Assembly: GCA_020635275.1 (NCBI GenBank)
Contig: JACKAA010000003.1
Coordinates: forward strand, 1-64,000
DNA from: Ignavibacteriales bacterium
GTDB lineage: Bacteria; Bacteroidota; Ignavibacteria; Ignavibacteriales; Melioribacteraceae
Direction: 5' to 3'
Length of the DNA: 64,000 bases
Shown: piece after piece, positions 18,452 through 26,698 of the stretch
Position numbering within the stretch: position 1 is the stretch's first letter
Layout of the letters: each line of letters starts with the position of its first letter
Made by a program: the position numbers and the translations under genes
Notes under the pieces: model-generated
Database searches by the model: none
The model's input: the letters and a program-made list of their open reading frames with translations, nothing else
What the model was told of the DNA's origin: nothing

Positions 18452-18862
18452 ATGATAAAAATTTCAAAATCAGTTGAATATTCTATTCTTGCTTTAAAAT
18501 ATATTGCAGACAACGAAAATTTTGCTAGTTTAAGTAGTAGAAAAATTTCTGATGATCTTAATATTCCATATGATTTACTTTCTAAATTACTTCAAAAATT
18601 AGTGAGAAAAGGAATTGTTCAATCGCAACAAGGTAAATACGGCGGATACAATTTGCTTGTTGACAGTAATAAATTATCACTATTAAATATAATTGATGCT
18701 CTTGATGAGAATATTCAATTAGCCAATTGTACTTTTGACGGTGCAAACAATGAAGATTGTGCAAGAATAAATAATTGTTATATACGTTCCCCTTTTTTGA
18801 ATCTGCAAAATAAAATAAATAAAATGTTTAATGAAATTACTTTGAATGAACTAACAAATTAA
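18452..18862 (+). CDS. Rrf2-family regulator with an IscR-like cysteine triad
   Basis: 136 aa. An N-terminal winged helix (SVEYSILALKYIAD, LSSRKISDDLNIPYDLLSKLLQKLVRKGIV, then the wing QQGKYGGYNLL) is followed by a dimerisation helix. Cys93, Cys103 and Cys109 sit where IscR and related Rrf2 proteins ligate a 2Fe-2S cluster (Cys92, 98, 104 in E. coli IscR); the first spacing is longer here. An Fe-S or redox-sensing repressor is likely. It heads a compact set with an unknown protein, an IscA-type carrier and superoxide dismutase, which fits control by iron or oxidative stress. A palindrome abuts its start codon. Confidence 0.9.
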   Translation: MIKISKSVEYSILALKYIADNENFASLSSRKISDDLNIPYDLLSKLLQKLVRKGIVQSQQGKYGGYNLLVDSNKLSLLNIIDALDENIQLANCTFDGANNEDCARINNCYIRSPFLNLQNKINKMFNEITLNELTN

Positions 18863-18872
18863 TGAGATAAAT

Positions 18873-19178
18873 ATGAATCATTTAGAACACTTAAAATCTA
18901 ACAAAAAAGTTTTCTTCAATTTTATGAATGAAACTTACACAATTTTTCAATATTCAAATTTATTTTTACGTGATCTTCAATATGCAATTATGAGTTATTT
19001 TGAAATGAAAGAAAATCCTGTAAAATATTCGCAAGCTGAAATTTTAGCAATGTCGTTTATCAAAGACATGGTTAATGAAAATGAACTTACCCAAATTGAT
19101 GGTAAATCGTGGAGAATTAATTTTGAAATTGGAATTACAAAAAAAATAGCAGAAGTTGAAGGAGTTGAAAATGAGTGA
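18873..19178 (+). CDS. Unrecognised 101-aa protein in the Rrf2-IscA locus
   Basis: 101 aa, soluble, no Cys, mainly helical by eye (FLRDLQYAIMSYFEMKENP, AEILAMSFIKDMVNEN), ending in a charged tail. I recognise no domain. It starts 10 bases after the Rrf2 gene and its last 8 bases overlap the start of the IscA-type gene, so it is almost certainly translated in the same transcript. The overlap and normal codon use argue for a real gene. The location suggests a part in Fe-S or stress metabolism, but nothing in the sequence shows an activity. Confidence 0.75.
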   Translation: MNHLEHLKSNKKVFFNFMNETYTIFQYSNLFLRDLQYAIMSYFEMKENPVKYSQAEILAMSFIKDMVNENELTQIDGKSWRINFEIGITKKIAEVEGVENE

Positions 19179-19524
19179 AACAATTGACACTACCTCATCA
19201 ATAACAATAACTGAAAAAGCTCTTAAGCAAATAAAACAAATTATGGATGAAAACAATATTCCCAAAGATTACTGCTTAAGAGTAAGTGTAAAAGGCGGCG
19301 GCTGTTCAGGATTTACATATAATTTAGGTTTTGATGGTGAGGAAAAAGACGGCGATACTAAATTTGGCAGCAATGATTTAAATATTGTTGTTGATGGTAA
19401 AAGTCTCTTTTACCTTATGGGAACAGAACTAGATTATAGTGACGGTTTAAACGGAAAAGGATTTATTTTTAATAACCCTAACGCAACAAAAACTTGCGGT
19501 TGTGGAGAATCATTTGGAGTATAA
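19171..19524 (+). CDS. IscA/ErpA-type (HesB family) Fe-S carrier
   Basis: 117 aa from the ATG at 19171, chosen because AAGGAG lies six bases upstream; a TTG five codons earlier has no such site. The three cluster-binding cysteines of A-type carriers are present: Cys45 in GGGCSGFTY, and Cys109 and Cys111 in TCGCGESF. The internal LDYSDGLNGKGFIFNNPNA is the family signature. It delivers Fe-S clusters to apo-proteins. It overlaps the preceding unknown gene by 8 bases and ends one base before the first possible start of the superoxide dismutase. Whether it is IscA, ErpA or SufA cannot be decided here. Confidence 0.92.
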   Translation: MSETIDTTSSITITEKALKQIKQIMDENNIPKDYCLRVSVKGGGCSGFTYNLGFDGEEKDGDTKFGSNDLNIVVDGKSLFYLMGTELDYSDGLNGKGFIFNNPNATKTCGCGESFGV

Positions 19525-19525
19525 T

Positions 19526-20236
19526 ATGAATAGACGAAATTTCCTTTATTCCTTAGGTGTATTACCTTTTATAACAAATATTACAAAATTTAATTTATTA
19601 ACTAACAAAAAAGTAAGGAGAGATACGATGAGCAAATTTGAATTACCTGCATTGCCATATGATTTTAATGCACTTGAACCCAATATAGATGCAAGAACTA
19701 TGGAAATTCATCATGGCAAACATCATGCTGGTTATGTAAACAATCTTAATGCTGCTGTTGAGAATACCGATATGGCAGGAAAATCATTAGAAGAACTATT
19801 AGCAAATGTTTCAAGTCATCCAGTTGCTGTAAGAAATAACGGCGGCGGTCACTTCAATCATTCATTATTCTGGTCAGTTATGGGACCAAATAAAGGTGGA
19901 AATCCATCTGGCGCATTAGCCGATGATATAAATTCTACATTTGGTTCATTTGATGCTTTTAAAGATCAATTTTCTAAAGCAGCTGCAACTAGATTTGGTT
20001 CAGGATGGGCTTGGCTTGTTGTTTCTAATGGCAAATTAGTCGTAACTTCAACACCAAACCAGGACAATCCTTTAATGGATATTGCTGATGTAAAAGGAAC
20101 ACCAATTTTAGGATTAGATGTTTGGGAACATGCTTATTATTTGAATTATCAGAACAGAAGGCCAGATTATATTTCTGCATTTTGGAATGTAATTAATTGG
20201 GATGCTGTTGCTGAAAGATATTCAAAAGCAAAATAG
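19526..20236 (+). CDS. sodA: Fe/Mn superoxide dismutase with a possible Tat-signal long form
   Basis: 236 aa from the ATG at 19526, or 202 aa from the ATG at 19628. The 202-aa part is a complete enzyme: EIHHGKHHAGYV (His28), GGGHFNHSLFW (His78), GSGWAWLV and DVWEHAYYLNYQNRRPDY supply the metal ligands. TPNQDNPL has the Gln typical of Mn-type enzymes. The long form adds MNRRNFLYSLGVLPFIT, a twin-arginine-like RRxFL motif followed by a hydrophobic stretch. Both starts have good ribosome binding sites (TGGAG before 19526, AAGGAG before 19628). An exported and a cytosolic form could therefore come from one gene. It disproportionates superoxide; it lies downstream of the Rrf2 and IscA genes. Confidence 0.92.
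   Translation: MNRRNFLYSLGVLPFITNITKFNLLTNKKVRRDTMSKFELPALPYDFNALEPNIDARTMEIHHGKHHAGYVNNLNAAVENTDMAGKSLEELLANVSSHPVAVRNNGGGHFNHSLFWSVMGPNKGGNPSGALADDINSTFGSFDAFKDQFSKAAATRFGSGWAWLVVSNGKLVVTSTPNQDNPLMDIADVKGTPILGLDVWEHAYYLNYQNRRPDYISAFWNVINWDAVAERYSKAK
19615..19620 (+). promoter_or_regulatory. Internal ribosome binding site for the short SOD start
   Basis: AAGGAG seven bases before the ATG at 19628, within the long-form reading frame. It supports initiation of a 202-aa cytosolic enzyme. Confidence 0.65.
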
Positions 20237-20268
20237 CTTTTAAAATATTTTAGCGTTATTTAAAAAGA

Positions 20269-20297
20269 AAAAGGGATGTAATAATTACATCCCTTTT
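20269..20297. terminator. Bidirectional intrinsic terminator
   Basis: A 13-bp stem AAAAGGGATGTAA/TTACATCCCTTTT with a 3-nt loop and a T-rich flank on both strands. It lies between the convergent stops of sodA (20236) and atpC (20316). Confidence 0.88.
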
Positions 20298-20315
20298 CTT
20301 TTTTAAAATACTTAA

Positions 20316-20726
20316 CTATAATTCTTTATGAGAAATTTTTAATCTATTTATAGCTCTTTTAAGAGAATATTCTGCTCTAATATCATCAATTTCAGTTTCA
20401 GTTCTTCTATGCAATCTATCTTGAGCTCTTTGCTTAGCTTCTTCAGCACGTTTTATATCTATTTGGTCAGATCTTTCTAATGATTCTGCTAAAACAATAA
20501 TTTTATTATTGGAAACTTCAATAGTTCCGCCGCTGGTAGCAAATAAAAATTTCTTCTTATCCTTATCAACTATTTTAATTTCACCAATTTCTAATGAACT
20601 AATTATTGGTGCGTGGTTAAAAAGAACCTGAAAATTTCCTTTTGTACCGGGAACTGTAACTGAAGTAACGCTTCCCTTATAACCAATTTTACTTGGGGTA
20701 ATTATTTCTAAATTAAGTTCACCCAT
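20316..20726 (-). CDS. atpC: F1F0 ATP synthase epsilon subunit
   Basis: 136 aa. The N-terminal beta-sandwich (LNLEIITPSKIGYKGSVTSVTVPG, GNFQVLFNHAPIISSL, FATSGGTIEVSNNKIIVLAES) is followed by the two-helix C-terminal hairpin (AEEAKQRAQDRLHRR). It regulates and couples the F1 rotor. It follows atpD by two bases. Confidence 0.96.
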   Translation of the reverse strand: MGELNLEIITPSKIGYKGSVTSVTVPGTKGNFQVLFNHAPIISSLEIGEIKIVDKDKKKFLFATSGGTIEVSNNKIIVLAESLERSDQIDIKRAEEAKQRAQDRLHRRTETEIDDIRAEYSLKRAINRLKISHKEL

Positions 20727-20728
20727 AA

Positions 20729-22135
20729 TTATTTCATTTTTTTAGCTTTTTCAACAGCTTCTTCAATTGTTCCAACGTACATGAATGCCATTTCAGGTAA
20801 ACTATCATGTTTACCTTCAAGTATCTCTTTGAAACTTCTAATTGTATCTTCTAATTTAACATATTTACCAGGAAAACCGGTAAACTGTTCGGCAACATGA
20901 AACGGCTGACTTAAAAATCTCTGAATTCTTCTTGCTCTTCTAACGATAACTTTATCTTCTTCAGAAAGTTCATCCATACCTAAAATGTTAATTATATCTT
21001 GTAAATCTTTGTATGCTTGTAAAATCTCTTTAACTTGACTTGCAACTCTATAATGTTCTTGACCTAAAATACCTGGTTCCAAAATTCTTGAAGTCGAATC
21101 CAATGGATCAACTGCAGGATAAATTCCTAACTCAGAAATCTGACGGCTTAATACTGTTGTTGCATCCAAGTGAGAAAATGCTGTAGCAGGAGCAGGATCT
21201 GTCAAGTCATCTGCAGGAACATAAATTGCTTGTACTGATGTAATTGAACCTTTATCAGTTGATGTAATTCTTTCTTGCAATTCACCCATTTCTGAAGCTA
21301 AGTTTGGCTGATAACCTACTGCTGAAGGCATTCTACCTAAAAGAGCACTAACTTCTGAACCGGCTTGAGTAAAACGGAAAATATTATCAATAAATAATAA
21401 AACATCACGTTCTTCAACATCTCTAAAATATTCAGCCATTGTGAGTCCGGTTAAACCAACTCTCAATCTAGCTCCAGGTGGTTCATTCATTTGGCCAAAT
21501 ACCAGTGCAGTTTTATCTAATACACCCGATTCTTTCATTTCACGCCAAAGGTCATTACCTTCTCTTGTTCTTTCACCAACACCGGTAAATACTGAATATC
21601 CGCCATGTTGTGAAGCAATATTGTGAATAAGCTCTTGAATGATTACTGTTTTACCAACACCCGCACCGCCAAATAATCCAGTTTTTCCACCTTTTGAATA
21701 TGGTTCAAGTAAATCTATTACTTTTATTCCAGTTTCAAACATTTCCTGAGATGTGGCCAATTTTTCAAATTTAGGAGCGTGATGATGAATTGGAGCTTTT
21801 TGCTTAGTTTTAATTTCACCTAATTCGTCAATTCCTTCGCCTAAAACATTTATTAATCTTCCCAAAGTTTCTGGTCCAACTGGAACAGATATTGGTTCTT
21901 TTGTATCAATGGCTTTCATTCCTCTAACTAAACCATCCGTAATATCCATTGCTACTGTTCTAACTCTATTTTCACCCAAATGCTGTTGAACTTCTAAGGT
22001 TAAAACAGATTTTTCACCTTCATTTTCTAAAGGTATATGTATAGCATTGAAAATTTCAGGAAGCTCACCACCTGCAAAATCAATATCTACGACTGGTCCA
22101 ATTACCTGAACAATTGTTCCTTCGTTACTTGCCAT
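20729..22135 (-). CDS. atpD: F1F0 ATP synthase beta subunit
   Basis: 468 aa. The catalytic subunit, with P-loop GGAGVGKTVII, GERTREGNDLWREMKESGV, the DELSEED-type loop (GMDELSEEDKVIVRRARR), and the signature PAVDPLDSTSRIL. Strong AAGGAG site before the ATG. Only atpD and atpC are here; the alpha, gamma, delta and Fo genes must be elsewhere. The same split is known from green sulfur bacteria, so it supports the lineage assignment. Confidence 0.98.
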   Translation of the reverse strand: MASNEGTIVQVIGPVVDIDFAGGELPEIFNAIHIPLENEGEKSVLTLEVQQHLGENRVRTVAMDITDGLVRGMKAIDTKEPISVPVGPETLGRLINVLGEGIDELGEIKTKQKAPIHHHAPKFEKLATSQEMFETGIKVIDLLEPYSKGGKTGLFGGAGVGKTVIIQELIHNIASQHGGYSVFTGVGERTREGNDLWREMKESGVLDKTALVFGQMNEPPGARLRVGLTGLTMAEYFRDVEERDVLLFIDNIFRFTQAGSEVSALLGRMPSAVGYQPNLASEMGELQERITSTDKGSITSVQAIYVPADDLTDPAPATAFSHLDATTVLSRQISELGIYPAVDPLDSTSRILEPGILGQEHYRVASQVKEILQAYKDLQDIINILGMDELSEEDKVIVRRARRIQRFLSQPFHVAEQFTGFPGKYVKLEDTIRSFKEILEGKHDSLPEMAFMYVGTIEEAVEKAKKMK

Positions 22136-22165
22136 TTTTCTCCTTTTTGAAATTAAAACAATTTA

Positions 22166-22196
22166 CAAAATTAGGTATTCTAAATTTATTTTTCAA
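22166..22196 (-). promoter_or_regulatory. Candidate Bacteroidota-type promoter of atpDC
   Basis: On the minus strand TTG (22196-22194) and TAATTTTG (22173-22166) are separated by 20 bases, fitting the TTG / TAnnTTTG pattern. It lies 30-60 bases upstream of atpD. Confidence 0.4.
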
Positions 22197-22213
22197 TCAT
22201 TAACTATTCATTT

Positions 22214-24523
22214 TTACTTCAATAATAACATTTTCTTCGTTATTATATTATCACTGGTTTTAAGAGAATAGAAATAAATACCTGATGAAAATTCTTCACC
22301 AGAAAAATTTATTTCATAAGAACCGGCTTTTTGCTTCTGATTTACTAATACTTCAATTTCCTCACCCAATGAATTATAAACAGACAGTTTTACAAAATCT
22401 TCTTCTTTTGCTATGGTGTAATTAATAATTGTATTAGGATTAAAAGGATTTGGATAGTTTTGAAAAAGCTTAAGGCTACTATTGACTGACTTAAATTTAT
22501 TTTTAACATTTGTTAAAATTGGAATCTGAAAATCCTGACTTCCTCCTAATTCATTATACCTAGCTTTGAATTCTTGCATATACATATTTGCTATGGACAG
22601 ATCATGAATTATGAGTGTATTTTCATCATTTTTTTCATTTGCTGATCTTGACCAATTATGTGAACCGGTAATAACAATTGGATCTGAACTCGATGAATAA
22701 GAATCAATAATAGAATATTTATGGTGAAATAAACCGCTTAAATTATAGTCAAAAACTTCAGATATAGACTGAAGATTGAAATATTCGCTTCCCGTGTCTT
22801 CCACATTATCAATTATACCTCTAATATCACTTATACCATTTGAATAACGAGAATTTATTGCACTAAAAATTGGATCGCTGGTAAAACTTAAAAGTCCAAA
22901 AAATATTGAACTATCTGCAGAAATAATTGAATTAGAAATTTTAGATTCAGTTCCATCTGATGGGCTAAAGTAAAGTTCTATTTGTTTTCCGCCAATGTTA
23001 AAAATATGCGGAGTGTTATCAGATTTTGATGGACCAAATTGCGCAGATGAAGAAGAAGGAACATCGTCAGAACTTCCCCACATCTCTTCAAATTCTGTTG
23101 TATATGCTGAGGCCAAAGTTGGATCATTAATTTCAAGAACATTGTTTCTGTTATTAAGAGGATTCCAATTCCAAGAACCGGTCCAAATCCAATCATTGCT
23201 GCTCATTGAATCTCTTCCATCAACAATCATAAATTTATTGTGCATTATTCCATCAGTATTTTGGCGTTGACTTATACCAATCCCTGCATCTGACAATAAT
23301 TGCATTGAACTTTGCATATCTCTGCTATCATAAACAACTCTAACTTTTACTCCCCTATTGTTTTTTGCAGAAATAATTGCATTTGCTACTTCATTTAACC
23401 CATAAAAACTATACACAGCAATATCTAAAGAATAAGTAGCCGAATTAATTCTTTCAATTAATTTGTTTTTAAAATTAACATTGCCAATTGCTAAATTATC
23501 AGAATAGGCAACTGAATTATCAACTGAGTAATTAAAATAAATATTTATTTTTCCATTAGTAGTATCAGATGATGAAGTTGATGCCGTAAAAATTTGGCTT
23601 TGGCTTGTTCCATTTTGATTTGTTGATAAAACTTGACAATAATAAACCGTTGATTCTTCTAAATTATCAATAAGTATTTTATGATTTGTAGTTAATTCTT
23701 CATCAATGATTGTGTTAATTTCTAAGTCGTTTGTCAATCCGTATCTGACTTCACTGTTTCCTTCTCTGATAGTATTAAAATAAATTGTAAATGAATTTGG
23801 TGTTATATCAGCTGGAATTATTGGACTCAAAATTAACGGTTCATTATTTGTGATTAAATCTTCAATAAATCTCGGTAATATTTGATATCCTGAACTTCTT
23901 GGAGTACTTGGATCATATTGACCAAGAATGCCAATTATATCAATATTAGAAGATGGAATAGACGAACCAATAATAGTATTTACATCATTATCAATCCGCA
24001 TTTCCAGTGTGCCAGTTGGATCAGTTATTGAATAATTTGTGCCGCCGGAAAATGCTCCTGATGAATTAATTTGAACATCATTAATCCTAATTAAACTGCC
24101 CTCAATTTCTTCAATTCCATTCCATTCCTGGTTTAATATTTCTAAAATAGTAACTGTTTTTGGTTCAACGATAATATTAGTTTTATGAACTGAAACAGAA
24201 GAACCATTGCTAAAAAAATCAAATTGCGTAAGACCATTAAATTGGGCTATAGTTGAAGTTACTGTTACAGAATCACCAATGTTAACAGTTCCGCTAAAAT
24301 CACTGCCGTAAACAGAAATTCCAGCAGTATTATCTTGTAAGCTTGCCGGTCCATTATTTCCAAATTGATTTGTAGATGTTACAATTCCGCTTATCGTAAA
24401 TTGCTGGTTTAGAAATATTGGATCACCAAGAGAATCATTTTCTCTTAAAGTTATAATATCTGTAGTTTGCGAAAGAATTATTGAAGAGAGACAAAAAATT
24501 ATACTTATAAAAAATTTTTTCAT
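22214..24523 (-). CDS. Secreted phospholipase D-like protein with T9SS sorting domain
   Basis: 769 aa. Signal peptide about 1-19; an OB-fold-like domain (FTISGIVTSTNQFG, about 40-220); a fibronectin type III-like domain (about 230-320); then two phospholipase D/nuclease motifs, MHNKFMIVDGRD with GSWNW, and FHHKYSIIDS with GSHNWSRSANEKNDEN. Both HxKxxxxD motifs are intact, so it should be catalytic. The C-terminal ~75 residues (LFQNYPNPFNPNTIINYTI to KKMLLLK) are a type A T9SS sorting domain. An exported nuclease or phosphodiesterase is the likely role; the OB-fold pairing favours nucleic acid over lipid. Last gene of a seven-gene minus-strand run, one base after the NHL lipoprotein gene. Confidence 0.85.
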   Translation of the reverse strand: MKKFFISIIFCLSSIILSQTTDIITLRENDSLGDPIFLNQQFTISGIVTSTNQFGNNGPASLQDNTAGISVYGSDFSGTVNIGDSVTVTSTIAQFNGLTQFDFFSNGSSVSVHKTNIIVEPKTVTILEILNQEWNGIEEIEGSLIRINDVQINSSGAFSGGTNYSITDPTGTLEMRIDNDVNTIIGSSIPSSNIDIIGILGQYDPSTPRSSGYQILPRFIEDLITNNEPLILSPIIPADITPNSFTIYFNTIREGNSEVRYGLTNDLEINTIIDEELTTNHKILIDNLEESTVYYCQVLSTNQNGTSQSQIFTASTSSSDTTNGKINIYFNYSVDNSVAYSDNLAIGNVNFKNKLIERINSATYSLDIAVYSFYGLNEVANAIISAKNNRGVKVRVVYDSRDMQSSMQLLSDAGIGISQRQNTDGIMHNKFMIVDGRDSMSSNDWIWTGSWNWNPLNNRNNVLEINDPTLASAYTTEFEEMWGSSDDVPSSSSAQFGPSKSDNTPHIFNIGGKQIELYFSPSDGTESKISNSIISADSSIFFGLLSFTSDPIFSAINSRYSNGISDIRGIIDNVEDTGSEYFNLQSISEVFDYNLSGLFHHKYSIIDSYSSSSDPIVITGSHNWSRSANEKNDENTLIIHDLSIANMYMQEFKARYNELGGSQDFQIPILTNVKNKFKSVNSSLKLFQNYPNPFNPNTIINYTIAKEEDFVKLSVYNSLGEEIEVLVNQKQKAGSYEINFSGEEFSSGIYFYSLKTSDNIITKKMLLLK

Positions 24524-24524
24524 A

Positions 24525-25622
24525 TTAATCTATTTCAGTTGAGAGAATAAAACGAAGAATTCTATTATTATCGGTATCTAAAACATATAAGGTTCTATCA
24601 TGGTGAGCAACAGCATGTGGTGATGACATAATTTCAGTTCCGCCAAATGATTCCATTTCATCGCCGAAAACATTAAATTTATAAACGCTGTCTTTTTCAG
24701 CATCAGCGATATAAATATTACTAGCATCATCTATAGCAATATCTTCAGGCTGACCAAAAATATTTACGTTCATTAAATCACAAGAAAAAGCACCAAGCTT
24801 TGATAAATATCCTTCAAAATCTTGATTTGAAATGAATTCAAGCCATTGTACTTTAAAGCTGTTATTTCCAATTAGTGTTAAAATTACATCTGTACTTTTA
24901 TTATTAAAAGAAGTTAAAGAGCTTATTTGATTTGCAGAAAGAATCCCTGTTCCTTCAGGTTCAAGACCAGGTATTTTACTTACTATCAATGAATCACTTT
25001 CTGTAAATCTTAATTTCATTATTGTATTATCACGGTCAACTGGATTTGAATTTGAAGGACCTTTTCTGGAAACATAAATGGAATTATCATAAAATGAACA
25101 AATGCCGGTGTAAAATCTATCAGTTCTGTTGAAAGCAAATGGATCAATTTTAGGATCTTGCGGAAGCAATCTTTCTAATTTTGCATTTGATAAAATATGG
25201 CCGGTTTCTACTAAGTTAATTTTATAGATAGCACTAAATGTTAAATTTTGACTATTAATTACAGTATCAAATTCAGCAACAACAAGTAATTCTAACTTAA
25301 AATTTTGTGCTATTGCTATTGGTTTTTTTATACTCTTTTCACCTAAAACATTTCCAGCAATATCTAACATCACTATTCTGTCATTATCTGTGTCTGCAAC
25401 ATAAATAAACAAATCTTTGCCCATAATCATATCTTGCGGATTGTTGAATCCAGTCCAATTTGGTGATTGCTGAATATAAAGAGTGTCACCAATATTTCCT
25501 ATATCACCGTTGTTTGAGGAATTAACTTCACTTATATCAAATTTATCAGTGCATGCAAAAAAAGTTAATCCCACCAAAATGGCTATTATAAAAGAATTAA
25601 GATATATTTTATTTCTGATCAT
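24525..25622 (-). CDS. NHL-repeat lipoprotein
   Basis: 365 aa. Lipoprotein signal ending LTFFACTD, with Cys24 lipidated. The body has NHL-like repeats: FIYVADTDNDRIVMLD, NIYIADAEKDSVYKFN and LYVLDTDNNRILRF, predicting a beta-propeller. Such propellers mediate binding rather than a recognisable catalysis. It lies 5 bases after the PorV-like gene and 1 base before the PLD-like gene, so it belongs to the same transcript and probably sits on the outer membrane with them. Confidence 0.8.
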   Translation of the reverse strand: MIRNKIYLNSFIIAILVGLTFFACTDKFDISEVNSSNNGDIGNIGDTLYIQQSPNWTGFNNPQDMIMGKDLFIYVADTDNDRIVMLDIAGNVLGEKSIKKPIAIAQNFKLELLVVAEFDTVINSQNLTFSAIYKINLVETGHILSNAKLERLLPQDPKIDPFAFNRTDRFYTGICSFYDNSIYVSRKGPSNSNPVDRDNTIMKLRFTESDSLIVSKIPGLEPEGTGILSANQISSLTSFNNKSTDVILTLIGNNSFKVQWLEFISNQDFEGYLSKLGAFSCDLMNVNIFGQPEDIAIDDASNIYIADAEKDSVYKFNVFGDEMESFGGTEIMSSPHAVAHHDRTLYVLDTDNNRILRFILSTEID

Positions 25623-25627
25623 TAAAT

Positions 25628-26599
25628 CTACAAACCTAAGATAATTGAAAATCTGTGGGCAGCACCTAATCTCTCAAAATTTACAAATGAATAATCCAAG
25701 GTAAATTCTGCAATATCCAAATCTAAATTTAATCCGGCACCAAAAGATAAGTCTTGTTCATCAATATTAATTTTGTATCCACCTCTAAGATAAAACATCT
25801 CGTGCCATGAATATTCAAAACCGGTTGATACATTTTCACTATTATCATTTGGGTGATTAAGCTGAACTGATGCAGTTACTCTATGGTCTTCAGTTTGATA
25901 TGGTTCAAATGCAAAACCAATTCTAAACATTGTTGGAGGTGAAAAAGATTGCCATTGTTTTTTTTCTCTTCCTCCAAATAAAATCACTTTTCCATCGGGG
26001 GCTAATTCATTTCCAAAATTTGTTATTGTTACTGCAAATCTAGTTGAACCTAATCCAGTCCAATAATACGTTCCTAAATCAACTAATACTCCGCGCATTT
26101 TTAGTTTATCTAGAGTTTCTTCAAAATATCTAACAGTTGCACCAAAGCTAAATTGGTCAGTCATTTTTCTTGAGTAAGTTGCTGAAATTGCAAAATCACC
26201 AAATGAGAAAAATTCTCCGGTACCAAAAGGATTTACTTCTGTTGTAACTGCCATATCTTCCATATGAAGTGAAGCTAAGGATAAACCAATTGCATCATTA
26301 GATGAAAAGTGGTAGCTCGCCCCTAAAAATTCATGCCCAATATCAACAATCCAACTATTATGTGAAAACATAACTTCATTCTTTTCAGAAAGTACCAAAC
26401 CGGCAGGATTCCAATATAATGAAGAAACATCATTTGCAACTGCAATAAATGCATCACCCATTGCTGTAGCTCTTCCTCCAACTCCAATCTTAAGAAATTG
26501 TGCTGTTGAAATTCCGGCTCTTTGACCGCCAAGTGTTGGGAATAACTGAGCCTTTGTAACAATAAATGGTAATAATATGATTAAAATAAATTTCTTCAT
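25628..26599 (-). CDS. PorV/PorQ-family outer-membrane protein
   Basis: 323 aa. Signal peptide, then the diagnostic N-terminal region FLKIGVGGRATAMGDAFIAVANDVSSLYWNPAGL and alternating beta-barrel strands to a C-terminal RFSIILGL. The repeats YSRKMTDQFSFGATVRYFEE and FEYSWHEMFYLRGGYKIN match the PorV-like (FadL-fold) barrels. In T9SS, PorV shuttles cargo from the translocon to the attachment complex. It has a paralogue at 54581-55615. It follows the TonB receptor after 99 bases containing a GC-rich 6-bp hairpin (26665-26687). Confidence 0.85.
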   Translation of the reverse strand: MKKFILIILLPFIVTKAQLFPTLGGQRAGISTAQFLKIGVGGRATAMGDAFIAVANDVSSLYWNPAGLVLSEKNEVMFSHNSWIVDIGHEFLGASYHFSSNDAIGLSLASLHMEDMAVTTEVNPFGTGEFFSFGDFAISATYSRKMTDQFSFGATVRYFEETLDKLKMRGVLVDLGTYYWTGLGSTRFAVTITNFGNELAPDGKVILFGGREKKQWQSFSPPTMFRIGFAFEPYQTEDHRVTASVQLNHPNDNSENVSTGFEYSWHEMFYLRGGYKINIDEQDLSFGAGLNLDLDIAEFTLDYSFVNFERLGAAHRFSIILGL

Positions 26600-26698
26600 A
26601 AAATTGTTATGATCAATCTTTAACTTTTATTTTCATCGAGCATTAATCAATGACCTAATTTAAATTCCCGCAATAAAAATTCGGGAAAGACAATTCAC

